From NCBI GenBank assembly GCA_030141605.1, contig JAQGDQ010000036.1:806001-870000 (forward strand): a stretch of DNA of 64,000 bases, written 5' to 3'. The translations under genes and the position numbers were made by a program. The stretch's first letter is position 1, and every line of letters begins with the position of its first letter. The DNA comes from Tubiluchus corallicola (Eukaryota > Priapulida > Priapulimorpha > Priapulimorphida > Tubiluchidae). The notes beneath the pieces were generated by a model that was given only the letters and a program-made list of their open reading frames with translations, was not told the DNA's origin and made no database searches. This document shows positions 36,959 to 49,245 of this stretch, one piece after another.

Positions 36959-37117
36959 AATAGATGCTGCTTAGTAGCTCACTTTTGGATGAAGTGTTTT
37001 GACAGTCCATTAAACGTTCCGTACAGGGAAGAGCTTCAAAAGGAAACCGCTATTCAATAATTGCAGCAGGACCAGAAGGTAACAGATTCAAAGCTAAATC
37101 GTTCTAACATAACACTA
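36959..37117 (-). mobile_element. pogo/Tigger-like remnant (copy 3, truncated)
   Basis: It begins CAATAGATGCTGCTTAGTAG, like the right end of copies 1 and 2 in inverse orientation. It also shares GAGCTTCAAAAGGAAACCGC and GGTAACAGATTCAAAGC with the reverse strand of copy 1. The other end is missing. It lies inside the foldback-type element. Confidence 0.55.
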
Positions 37118-37357
37118 ATTTAATGCAAATAAACTCACATTTTATTAAGTGTGCCTTACTTTCTGTTGTGTTTTGTTTCTCTCGGAAAGCTCGTAGAGAA
37201 AACCAGAAAACACGCCGTCAAATAAAACTACTTTATTTTAGCGAGAATTCTATTACACAAAAAGATGAAGGGATGAGAAATGATTATACTAAACATGAAA
37301 ATCTGGAAAACGTTTAAGTAAGTATAAATGTGTAAGTATAAGTCCGTGTTAGATCTG

Positions 37358-37563
37358 CGTGCTCTATGTGCGATCCCGTGTCGGCAGCCTGCTTCGCCCT
37401 ATATAGCGCACTGCAGAAACTTCTCGAACAAATGCTCGAGAACAATCCAGACGCTAAGGCGGTCATTCCGACGGAACATTCTACGATGTTCGATGCAATT
37501 CTACTTGACGTCAGCGATCTCCACAATACTTTAAAGCATCATTTTTTACTAATTTTTTATTAG
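37358..37563 (+). other. GC-richer coding-like patch inside the foldback element
   Basis: From 37366 an open frame encodes CFALYSALQKLLEQ, then MLENNPDAKAVIPTEHS and MFDAILLDVSDLHNTL. It is amphipathic and richer in G+C and CpG than its surroundings, suggesting a captured or decayed exon. Both strands are open over most of it, so the coding strand is uncertain. I do not recognise the protein. Confidence 0.3.
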
Positions 37564-37664
37564 TGCACTTTTTCTGTGTCACTTTTGCCATACGATTTTT
37601 CTTTAGCCATTTTAATCTGTGCCATATTCCTGTACCATTTTTACCTACATTCTGCTCAGTCAAG

Positions 37665-38700
37665 TCTTTGTCTTTCAAAATAATAAAATAATACATGCGC
37701 ATCACCAGGGCTAGAAAATCTTTGTGAAACAATTCTAAGAAATTTTGAGGAACAGTATCTCATATAACATAATTATCCTGCTAACCATCTCAGTTTTAAA
37801 TCACTTGACTCTATGTGTGCTTGGTATGTATATAGACCAATTATATATCTGTGCTAATTAAGACAATAAGTAAATGTGTAACAATAATTGAAATACGGTT
37901 TGCAGATAGCAGCTGAAAAAAGTGGTGGAAATTCTAATAAAACCGCCATTTTAGGTCCAACTTTTCAAATCTTTGTGCGCGTGACCCCGCAACGCACCTC
38001 CCTGCCTCTGCAACTACCTTGATCCCAGATATTTCTATAATTGTCTATGGGATAGGTCTGTTTTGCAGAAGCTAACTTTTAATCCTTGGTGCATTTGTAA
38101 GATTTTCTGCCTCTGCATTGCACGTATAGTGTGTATAAAAATATTCATATTTGTAGCCTTGCTGAAGCCAATTGATAGTGGCATGGTGCTTAAAAACAAC
38201 ACAACACTCTCGTTCAAAGATATTTAATTTTCTTCATGTTAAAGTCAATCTGAGCAGCTAAGTGTTTTTTCACTTTTTGTTCTATAAAAATTTAGTAGTT
38301 TCTAATAAAATACTGTGCTCAAAGGTTTTTAACAAATCACCTTAATAGGAATCAAACTTTGTTCATTATTGATGACTTCAATAACAATAGCTGTTATACT
38401 TATAGCTCACTTCTTCCGTAAAAAAACAAACAAATGATCACCAAATTCTTCGATTTTTTATACGTCCACTGCGAAACACAGAAAATATAACACAAGAAAC
38501 ACGCAAAAAATATGAATCAGTAACATCTGCTAGCTCTAGGAATATGTACAATGCACATGATTAAAGTATCAGCTATACTTGAATTATTAGTAACAGCAAA
38601 CCTCAACATTATAAATAGTTATGCCAATCTGAAAATATTTAGTATTTAAAAAAACTTCAGATAACGTTGACTCCTATTAATTAACGTTTTAACAGAAGGT
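37665..38700. other. Intergenic / ZIP upstream region, nothing recognised
   Basis: AT-rich DNA without repeat ends or coding patterns that I can support. Confidence 0.6.
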
Positions 38701-38749
38701 GAAAAAATGCTGCTGGAACACTGCAATTGTTTGCAAATTCGCATCGAAA

Positions 38750-39040
38750 ACTTTTTCTCACGAGTCTACGGTTTTTTCATCTCACTCAGCTGTGTTAATT
38801 GTGAATTAGAAAGGAACGCTGACAGACGTGTTCGTGTAAACAGTAAGAAGCAAAAGAGCATCGTACCAGACTAAGCAGCATCACGAGTATTTTTGGTACA
38901 TCCACACCGTCTAGTTTTCAACATAATGGCACGTGATTTTTAGCGGTGAGTCTGAGTCAATCGGTGACGCCCCCACGGTTTTGCCAAAGCTCATGGATAC
39001 CAGACTCACAGATTTAAATACTGCGCCTGCGCATGGCCAA
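38750..39040 (-). promoter_or_regulatory. Candidate promoter and first noncoding exon region of the ZIP gene
   Basis: This short stretch has many more CpGs than its surroundings. It contains CACGTG (near 38932) and, on the minus strand, TGCGCAGGCGCAG near 39025, resembling an NRF-1 site. On the minus strand ATCT|GTGAGT near 39010 could be the donor of a 5' UTR exon joined to the acceptor at 36139. All of this is inference from motifs and position. Confidence 0.3.
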
Positions 39041-39983
39041 AACTATACGCCTTAACATGAACTCGTAATAATAAATCATAAGCTTTTGTGGGGTCAAAAG
39101 CTAGTATCTGGCTTAAAGAAACTCGCAGGGTCCAATTCTTTTTAAAATTAATATTTTAGAATATAACCAACTCACACGACCTTATATCAAAATAATGTGA
39201 TTTATAATTCCACTTTAATTCTCATGATATCCACAGTGCAGGAAAATAATTATGTTAGAAGTCTTCTATCACATAAGCACACGCAAAAATATGTCACGTT
39301 CAGATATAATCCATCCAAATAAGGGAATTCCGTGCAATTTCCTCTTTAATTGTTTAAATACCTACTAGATATAGAATATACATGCGTATAGTTTCTCTTG
39401 TCACCGTTGCAATTGTGAATATTAATCTTCCTTTCTTACATATGCTACATTTTGTACATTTAACTTAATTAGTCCAACCTTTTAATTAATGTAAGATTTA
39501 AATCTGTTTGTGAAGTTTTAGTTTCTTCTACTTATCCTGTGAGAGTTTCTCTAAAGCTAAATTTCCCTCAAAACTTCCAAATTTAATTTATACCCGGAAA
39601 AGGGTTAATAAATTATTATTGTTATTCTTACAAATTTACACTTTCTATCCTACTATAATTAAACACTGCAAATGAAATAACCATTTTTAATCAGTATGTC
39701 ATTATCATTATAAAGATAATGCCATGTGAGAAAAGGTGTGCTGCATCCTTTAGCCAGTTGACATGCTTTTCATAGTCAGTTACTATAAAAATTCTATGAA
39801 GTTTGGAACATCCGCAGGAACCAGTTCATTTTCCTGGCATGTATTATTCGCTTATCTATAATAAGACAATTTTTACTGCAAAAATTCTTAAAAACAGTCC
39901 TTAAAGCAAGTAAGTTGTTACCTTGTTATCTCTACATATCAGTTTGGAATAAAATTTTTATGACATAATTAAAATCGATAATC
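39041..39983. other. Intergenic, nothing recognised
   Basis: AT-rich, no coding pattern or repeat structure that I can support. Confidence 0.6.
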
Positions 39984-40280
<297 letters not shown>

Positions 40281-40317
40281 TATATGTGTGTGTGTGCGCG
40301 CGCGGGCGTGGGTGCGT

Positions 40318-40758
40318 GCCACATTTTTTATAATAACATGTATTGACTCAGTATTGAGCTATTTAAGCATTTGGTTTTGGCCAAGATGGTTTACCGTATA
40401 AGAGCTATAGAGGAATTATATATAGCACTGTATTATATATCGTACTGAATTATATATCGTATTATATTGTATATATACATCATTATACAATATTGCTCAG
40501 GGAATTCCTCTATAGCTCTTATACGGTAAACCATTTTGGCCAAAACCAAATGCTTAAATAGCTCAATACCGAGTCAATACATGTTATTATAAAAAATGTG
40601 ACATTCTTAGTGACGCGCATAATTCTATCTATCTATATATTTTATATAACGTCACGTTTTTTATAATAACATGTATTGACTCGGTATTGAGCTATTTAAG
40701 CATTTGGTTTTGGCCAAAATGGTTTACCGTATAAGAGCTATAGAGGAATTCCCTGAGC
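40318..40758. repeat. Three-arm inverted repeat with near-perfect 108-bp hairpin
   Basis: Arm 1 (40318-40417, plus), arm 2 (40495-40602, inverse) and arm 3 (40651-40758, plus) are copies of one sequence containing GAGCTATTTAAGCATTTGG. Arms 2 and 3 are reverse complements over 108 bp with one mismatch that I could find, around a 48-bp loop. Arm 1 differs at a few positions. Any transcript across it could fold into long double-stranded RNA. Likely derived from MITE ends. Confidence 0.88.
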
Positions 40759-43700
40759 CTCGTTTTCATTCAGGGTCAGCTCATCTTTTGACGTCATCAT
40801 GGCGTTTACAAGGCAAGGCAAAGCATTGAAGGCTTGTTAAACCACGGTTAAGACTTAGTTTTGAGAGGAAATTATTGTGAAGCAGTTTAATATTATGGCA
40901 TGTTTTTTTTGCTTTGGTTGAAACAACCTGAATGATTTTAAAACGAGCTCTTTGGTTCATAAGGTTAGTTAATTAGTGTTTCAGTGTAGCGGTTAAAGCA
41001 GTTTCCTATCAATCAGTATCATTAATGCATGCAGTAGATTAGATTTTTGTTTTGCACATAAGAATGTTGTTGACAAGAGAAGAGCACAAGGAACACACCA
41101 CCTGGTTTCATCATTAATCTAAGAGCAGCTGACTAGAATTTTTTGCTGCTCTTTCTATTCTCAGCAAGAGTGTATCCTATTCTGTTCTTCGCAAAATGTT
41201 TTCAAATGTAATTTGTATTAATAACTGTGTGTGTGTGTGTGATAAGGTAAAATAAAGCTTATGTTATGTTATGTTTTGGCTGTTAGTTGTGATCTCTTAA
41301 TATGCTATATTTGTGTCGTTTAAATAATGTACATGCAGTGTTTTGTTAATCGTAAAACTCTGCTTAATTGTTGTAAGTGCATCTTTTTAGTGCATCATTA
41401 GATTAAATATACTGTAATCGAATTAATATAAATTATTTTTAAATGCATTAACAATACCTGATCCAAAGAAATAAGGCCCGAGATGGTAACTATGTGTAAA
41501 TGGTCCTCTCTCGGATGCCTTTTGGTACAGTCGATTGATTAAGAACTGATGGTTGAAAACGATTCCATGGCTGAACTACATGATGCCCAAAGAAGTGAGA
41601 TTTGATGTTGGTTCTAGCTGGTTGCACAGATAATTTGCAACAATAGTTAAAAATGATAACAAGGATAGCGAGCCAGCCAAGCAGTTGTCTAATCTGCTAT
41701 CCTTATAATTATAGGAAAAAATATAAAGTAGAGTTAAACAGTCCTAATAAGCCAACTAGTGTAAATTTTGCCTTCAGATGTGAAATTAGTTGACTGTAAT
41801 TTTTTTAAATTAGCTGAAACAATTATTTGTGTGATCTGACGCATATGTAATAATAATAATAATACCTCACCTAAGGTAAGGTAGGTAATCTATGTTGAAA
41901 TACATGCAATGTAAGCTATTACAAATAATTGCTTACAATTTTTATTCAACACAGGTTTTCAGTGAGTAGATGGATGTCCCTTACTTATGCAATTTCATTA
42001 GACAGTTTTCCAGTGCTTGTCTTTTTCACATATCTGCGGAGCTATAAAAAGCTCCCCTGAAATTTTCATGTGGAGCTGCATTTTAGGGTACACACTTTAA
42101 AAATTTTCCTTTCTTGTTTTTATGTAGATTAAATAACTGAATCACTGGATCACCAAATACGCGGTATATTAAAAATATTGGGTCTAGTATTTCTGTAGAT
42201 TTTAGTTCCTTAATTGCTGGGAGGTGATCCTAATAATGTAATGATACATGCTAAAACAGTAGGCCCTAAAGTGGTAAAAATAAATTTCTAAAGAATTTTT
42301 TCCATAAATTTATTTAATTAAATTATTTGAATAGTATCACCACTTTACCAATGCCTAGTTTAATTAGTGAAAGTATTTGCATAGTTTTAATGCAGATACA
42401 TGTACAGCAGTTTACTTTATAATTCAACAAGAAATTATTAGAGTAGCTCTGTTACCTGTATAAGCACTTAGTAGTTATGCATGCATAATTATTTTCATCT
42501 GTGGGGAAATGACCAGCACAACTGAAACAGTATCATGGGATCAGTATGTGAGTAGGAAGGCAATTGGCTTAGAATGCTTCAAATTGTCAACTACTAGCCT
42601 GGTTCTGGTACCATTAGAGACTGGAAAATGCCCCAAAGAAAAGTTGATAATTTGAAAGAAAAATTACATTTTCGCTTTCAAGTTATTTTATTATTTTACA
42701 AAGTTTTTAGTTTAGTTAGGGGTTTTACACACTTGCTTTCCAAAGAGCGAAGCTGTAAAGGGAAGTCTAATTATCCTTTTATCCTTTGTTGCAAATTCAA
42801 TACAAAATTTACTAACTATGACTAAAACTGTCTGGACTAACGTGAACTTTGAAGCATCGTTTATAAATGACTGCAAACACTTGAATATTTGACCAGTTAT
42901 TTAATCAGGCTTACATAGAATTTACACTGACCTGTGTGAATAGGTATTCGGGCACTTTGCAGTCAGCAGCTGCAGTCAGGAAAGATTTGAAAATATTCAG
43001 CCAGTCGCACAGATTTGTTGTTCCTAGTTATTGTACCAATCTTTGGCAATTGTGCCGACATGCAAACTTGCAAAATTGAATGGCACCATATTTTAAATGC
43101 TTGTTCTTTAAGTATACATTGTCTATACATTGTCCATAGGTTTTGTCCTTGCAAACAATGTATGTTAGTATCATCATTTCATTATAATAAACATTATTTT
43201 TGCCTGTTTTGTATCATTTGTTGATTATACTTCATTACTTCTGTTTTGTAGATTATACAAGTTACACAGTTAACTACACTAAATCTGACAATGTCGATCA
43301 ACGAATATGTCAAATATGAGTCAGCAAATTCGTGCAGAAGTATAAAGAATGTCTGGACATAGTCACTGGCCTGCAGTAAATGACGAAGCTTCAGGTATTT
43401 TAGTAGTCACCAAAATGTTATGGTCAATACTATTATATTATCCAAGGCTAAGATGTTCAAGCTGGAGCATTTGAAATTTTTTATTGGGTGTTCTTCTGAA
43501 GACCGATTAAATTTTGTGCTATTATCAGCCTAAATTGTGAGAGCAAATATAGTCATAGAATTACACTGCTTATAATTATAGAGCTGCTCTTTTTATCTTT
43601 TCTCCCAAAATTTTTCTCTATTTCTTGCCAACATATAGTTGATGTCTGTCTTTTTGCATACTGTGTGTAGTCAGTATTTATTTTATTTTTATGGAAGGTA

Positions 43701-46507
43701 CAGAAGTACTGGATCCAGATCCCGATATCCGGTAATTTTTATGGAACCGGATCTGGCAAAAATGTTCGCATTGTTTGTATTTCTATTTTTCTATGTGCAA
43801 AACTACCAATTGCATACCAATTGTGAAAGAAAATTGGAGCGGGAAAGAAAAAATATACATAACAGTTTAATTACTGAATACATTTAACTTTTTAAAGAAT
43901 TTGAAGGATTTCTATTAAAATCTTCAGAAATTTACGAAAATATTGCTTAGTTTTCATGCCGCCATGCTTGCAGCGTATCCCTGCCAGCAATCTTCACGCT
44001 GTGGTTCCTTAGCTTCTTTTGAAGTGAATAGTGCAAAAGATACCACTATTGCTGTAAAAATGTTGGCTAAAAGTCTAGAGCCATTTACTTCAAGTAAAGG
44101 CATAGTTTCACAGTTTTTTAGTTCATACCAAGTGCGGATCAAGTGTTGAAAATTATAGTAGATCAATGTTTGCAGTGTTTCCACTTAAAATTACTCAGTG
44201 ACCCTGAAAATTGACAAGCGATTCAGCCATATGAACAAAAGGCTAAACAAATGAAATATGATTTACATTAATTTGTAGATCCGGATCCGACCTGGAACTA
44301 GCAAAAGTGGATTCAGTTGCATCCCTTCTCAAAGCAAATATAATAGTGTTTTTCTGGAAGTAAAATGTTACTGTTATTGTTAAGGTGTTTCTGAATACAA
44401 AAGTAGATACGTAAGTAGATAATTGCATTAAAGAGACATCAGAATGCATTGGTGCTGCTTTACTGTGATTATGAAAAAACATTCAGTTTGTCTAGAATTT
44501 TTTGTTGAGCACTAATTATTACTTAGTGAAACTGTTTGCTATATAGGTGCAGTGGAATTGGGAATGTTTTACCTGTATGGTCTGCGTATTTTGCTTTTGA
44601 AAGCTTATAAGCTGTATTGATGATGGTATTTTAAAATGAACAATCCCAAACTTATGATATCTAATGTTAAAATTATAGAATGTCTGTCATTGCTGCAAAA
44701 TGTTTAAGAGCGCTTTTCATTTTAAATAGTGGAAAGAATTGTGTGCAGTTTTTGTATCCTCTTGAATTAATTCATACTGTGCTGCTAGCTTAGCAGTTGC
44801 CAAATAATTATGACCTACTATCCTGCCTCAGACTGCTTATAATTTTTTTACAAACTAGCAAAAAATAAGTATGTACCTGATAATCTTTCAGCAATGCCTG
44901 ATTTTCTTTTTAATCATGGACATTGCCCTATAACATTTTGGTTATCATTAATGTTGTGCGTTGAGTTCACTTGCTGTGTAGGTTTTTAAACTATGACTTG
45001 CAAATTGAATTTTCACTTTTTCTACTCTCCCCTTCTACTTTTCCAAGCATTTCATTGTTAAGAACTATTTAGCACTGAAATGTTGCTGCTGGATATACTA
45101 TTTGTTGGTATGTTATGCTGTGCTCAACAAGTACTCCGCTGTACAACGTAAATGGACCTCAGGTGAATAATAATTAGCGCCTGATATGTGGCGTACTTGA
45201 CCTTTTTCTAATGGAATTATTATGAATGTGAAGCCTTGTGAAGAAATGTGGACCACTGCATAAGTTACGCCATTCGGCAAAGTCTTGTCTGTACGGGAGA
45301 GTGGGAGACCCTGTGGTTCCGGGAAGTGTATAGAAAGCAAATACTGTGTACTTGGACCCAGTTTTGATTTGTGCTCATTCATTCCTCATTTTACAAAGGC
45401 AGTTTGATTCTTTTGATCCATAACTTTCAGAGAGTACTCTGCCATACTTATGTCTGAGTTGTTTCCCAAATCTGCTGGCTGCTGCTGCTTCTTATCATGT
45501 CACTTGCTAAAAGAAAGTGTCCCGTAGAGATAATAGTAACTCTGTAGGTGAGCCAGTTGGAAAATTTTGCATTATGCCCAACTAATCCACGGCCAGAGAA
45601 GCGGTCAATCATACTTGCTTATCGGTATATGACAGGGTCACGATGACACTACGACCTTGACATTGAGCTGTGAGGTCAACAATCATTAAGTTATTTTATT
45701 AGATGCGGAGCATTTCCAAGGAACGAGTCAAACTTGGCACATGGTTAGGCTTAGTGGAGGCCTGGGTCACTATGAGAGACTTGATGTTGACTTTAATCTT
45801 GAAGATTGGAATGGCCTTCCATTATTTGCAGGCCGTTTTGTCTTTAGACATTCTGAAATATATTTGTAGGACACTAATCTGCGCATGCGTAATATTAACT
45901 CAGAAAAAGTTACTATTATTCCAATATTAATCTTACTTTTACAGTCCTTGCGTTTATATTTTAACTTTTGTTTCAGTATACTAATGTGTAAATTTATAAT
46001 TGTAAGATTGCGTCGCTTCTGTTGCATTTATTTAACAATTACAAAGCTTTTGCGTACAGTGTACAGCCTTTGAATTGAAAAACAAAAACGAAGCGGTATA
46101 TAAAAAATACATGTATTGCTAAATTGATACCGTTACTAAAACATTTGGTGATAAATTGTAAGAACTTTTATCTAGATGTTAGAACAACACGACTTGTTTT
46201 TCAAAAATCGTGTAATCGCTAGTGTCTAGACTTGTAATTGATACTGAAATGGATATCTGTGAAAACTTTAAAGGGTTTTATATAAATGGGTCTTAGGATT
46301 TTGTTTCGTGGTGGATTATAATTGATTGCATGTCTGGAAACAGCAGACAGAGCCTGGACAGGAAAAGAGATTAGTTTTGGTAAAAATAAGTGCTTTTAGC
46401 AACCAAGAAAAATAGTCTTTTCCTTCTATAATGTGAAGTTTTATGTTTTTTATTTGCAGTTTCACACTCATGCCAAGAATAAAAGGAAGTTCATTCTTTT
46501 AATAAAC

Positions 46508-46533
46508 TTGAAAGAACATTAATGTTCTTTCAA
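46508..46533. repeat. Perfect 26-bp palindrome
   Basis: TTGAAAGAACATT followed directly by its reverse complement AATGTTCTTTCAA, with no spacer. Confidence 0.85.
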
Positions 46534-49154
46534 CAACTTTAATGTAATATTTTCTTGAGTCATGCAGGTATTCTTGACATTGTCTTTGATCAGTAAGAAA
46601 TTAGGGAAAGATTGTGCTGTGCCGCGCTTTAGTTGTGATTTCAAGCTGCTTAATGTGGTACGAAAGTTATAGGATTAATTAGTAGCTGCTGCCATGCACA
46701 AACTATGTGCAAAATGATAAAAACGGTGAATTTACGAATAAACGGCAAGAACGACGCAGAATTAAGTGCTTTAATTTAAAAAAAGTGTAATTAATACTAA
46801 TTATGAACACTCATGGACCTCAATAGACCTATGGAGATCCACGGAATGCCATTCAAATAAGCGTAGAGTTTTTAGTAGGCTTTAAAAAAATGACATTCCT
46901 TCACATCATGTGTATTAAATACACAGCTTTGACAAATTATGATGATACATGTACCCGTGGTATGTCAGTTTACATGTTTACGTGTCTTCTATAATGGACT
47001 ATATAATCAAACGACATCACAGTACAAATGAACTGTACATATTAAATTTAATATCTGTTTGACTAATTAGAAGATTTGTCACAAAACTCGTTGATAAGAA
47101 TTGCTTTGATGTGGCCAGACATACAGTGAATTTCTGCATCCACTTTTGTGTTAACTGCAAGCAGGGAAGCCCTTGTGTAGAGCAAAATCAATACATGTAT
47201 GTTCTCCAGCTCAGCTTCATGACGGTGAAGCAAACCTACATATTTACCTCGTAACTCATGCAACTGCAGAGATTATTCTTTTGTGTAACTATTTTCTACC
47301 CAACTAATAGTCGGGTAGTTTGCGTGGTGGAGGGTGGTTTCACAAGCAAATCTCTCAACCGCCATACAGTAACTACTTTCTGTCGATAAATTACCATGTA
47401 ATAATGTAAATTACAAGTTACGAATTACAAGTCAGTTTGTGCTGGTTTTATAAAATTGACGTTTACAAAAAAAACCTGATAATAACGTGGAATTCGTAAT
47501 TTTGTTAATATTTATGTTAATGCCTATCAAACCTTCAAAAAATCGTTAACGTTTAAGTGAGAATCTTTTAGCTAAATGATTTTAAGCGTGATACAAATGA
47601 ATTACCAGCTAACTAAAATAGTAATATGATCTATTTTGGTATGTCAGTACTTAAGAAATAATCAAATTAAATACAGGAAACAGCATTAAATGCAGTTCAA
47701 GCATTTGAGTTTATGATTTACGATTATTGTGAACAACTTACTTTTAGTGCAAACTGAATCCTAAACAGGCATGCGTCAGTTAAACTCCGTCTATTCAACT
47801 GTCAATGAAAAAATTGTCAAATAATTTTGCTGACAATTTACCATTTTCACTATGTCGATTACTGAAGCCAGAGGAGACTGGGCACTGCTGCATTAATTCT
47901 TAAGTATGATTAAAAGACGTGCCAACTAATAGTGTATGAACAAGTTTTGTTCCCTAAAAATATAAATTCTCAAAATAAAAAGTTTGACAGCATCGGGGTC
48001 GTCACTCAAACTTTTTTGAAGTCCCGAACCCTATTCCCGAACATTCAGACCCGTTTTGAATACTGTTCGCAAACTTCTCATTTCGTCTCGACCCTGATCC
48101 CAACCCGGAATTTTAAAAGTTTATACTATTTGGAAAACGTTTTTTAGCTTTTTGCGGCACGTGCAGAATGCATTCGGCCCTCTGTGAGTGTGACGTTTCT
48201 GGTTTTCGATAATATTGATACAATTTATGATAAATATTTTTTACAATTGTCTCACATTACTACTTCTAGTATCTTTCCTGTCTAAATATCGCCCAAGCAA
48301 ATAATGCTTTTTAGTCAGTATGCCAGGTGTATAATTATTATTCCTTAATTTCATAGCAACAAATTGCTATTATATTTACTTATCGTTGTGAAGTGGTGTG
48401 CAGGGCTTACAGACAGCAAACAAATGTTTTATCATTGGCAGAATCACATTCACAGAATCATTCGCTGACTTTTTCTTCCTTTTAGGCACCTATAATTAAA
48501 CCTGCTGAATTAAATACCGGATTAACAAAACACGTATAAATAATTTATATAATCTTAATTACAAGATGTTGAAACTACTAATTAGTGAATAAACTTACAA
48601 TTACTGAATATGTAAAGCCATGTTGTTTGAAAGGAAATATGAAAAATGGATCCGATCATAGTTTGAAAGTACGGGTGGTGTGAATCGCGTCGCGTTTCTC
48701 AGTATTTACCGGAGGGGCCTAAAATTGTGGAATTTTGCTGTGATTTTCTTATCTCCATTTACTGATAATTATTTTTATGATTAGTCAAAAGCAGAAATTT
48801 AGAAAATTCAAAAGGCAATGCATGATAATGTTTCACGTGTCCTTCTTTCTGTATCTTCGAGAGGAAATTTTAGACATTCTCGTTGACTGTCAAAGATTGT
48901 TTCTGAAAAGTTAATTTAGTTTCGTGACATTTGGTTATCGGTAGGCCTATAATAATAATAATATTAATATTAACAATAAGTTATTATAATTTATCTGCGT
49001 CAAACAAGATGAACAAACGTATTTGTTTAAGCAAAACCATCACGACAATTAATAAAGATACAGTGCTAACTTGCTGACAAGTAAAATAGGTTTGTATACC
49101 ACAGAAAGAACGTGTACGTAACGTATAGGATATTTCATGAAATGTGTTGTCATT

Positions 49155-49245
49155 CAAAGCCCGAACTCGCTCACTGGTGAAGGCATACTGACCGAGGTGC
49201 TCTTTGCATATTTGATCTGGGCGTTTCAGAGTTCAAATCCAAAAA
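49155..49245 (+). pseudogene. Possible tRNA-derived SINE or tRNA pseudogene remnant
   Basis: GTTCAAATCC at 49231-49240 fits a pol III B-box. About 60 bp upstream, CGCTCACTGGTGAAGGC resembles a decayed A-box. No full cloverleaf could be drawn. Confidence 0.35.

Larger units (their letters stand above)
36770..37664. mobile_element. Foldback-type element with AAAAATGGCACA arms and 11-bp direct flanks
   Basis: The left arm (about 36788-36890) carries repeated AAAATGGCACA units. The right arm (about 37560-37650) carries the same units in inverse orientation. TGCTCAGTCAA occurs just outside both arms (36769-36779, 37653-37663) and could be an 11-bp target-site duplication. Long arms with 9-11-bp flanks are seen in Mutator-like elements, but no transposase is present, so the class is a guess. 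The interior includes a third pogo-like remnant and a GC-richer coding-like patch. Confidence 0.5.

Noticed and set aside
45113-45382. 89-codon minus-strand frame
   Set aside because: No domain pattern or gene context; treated as a chance frame.
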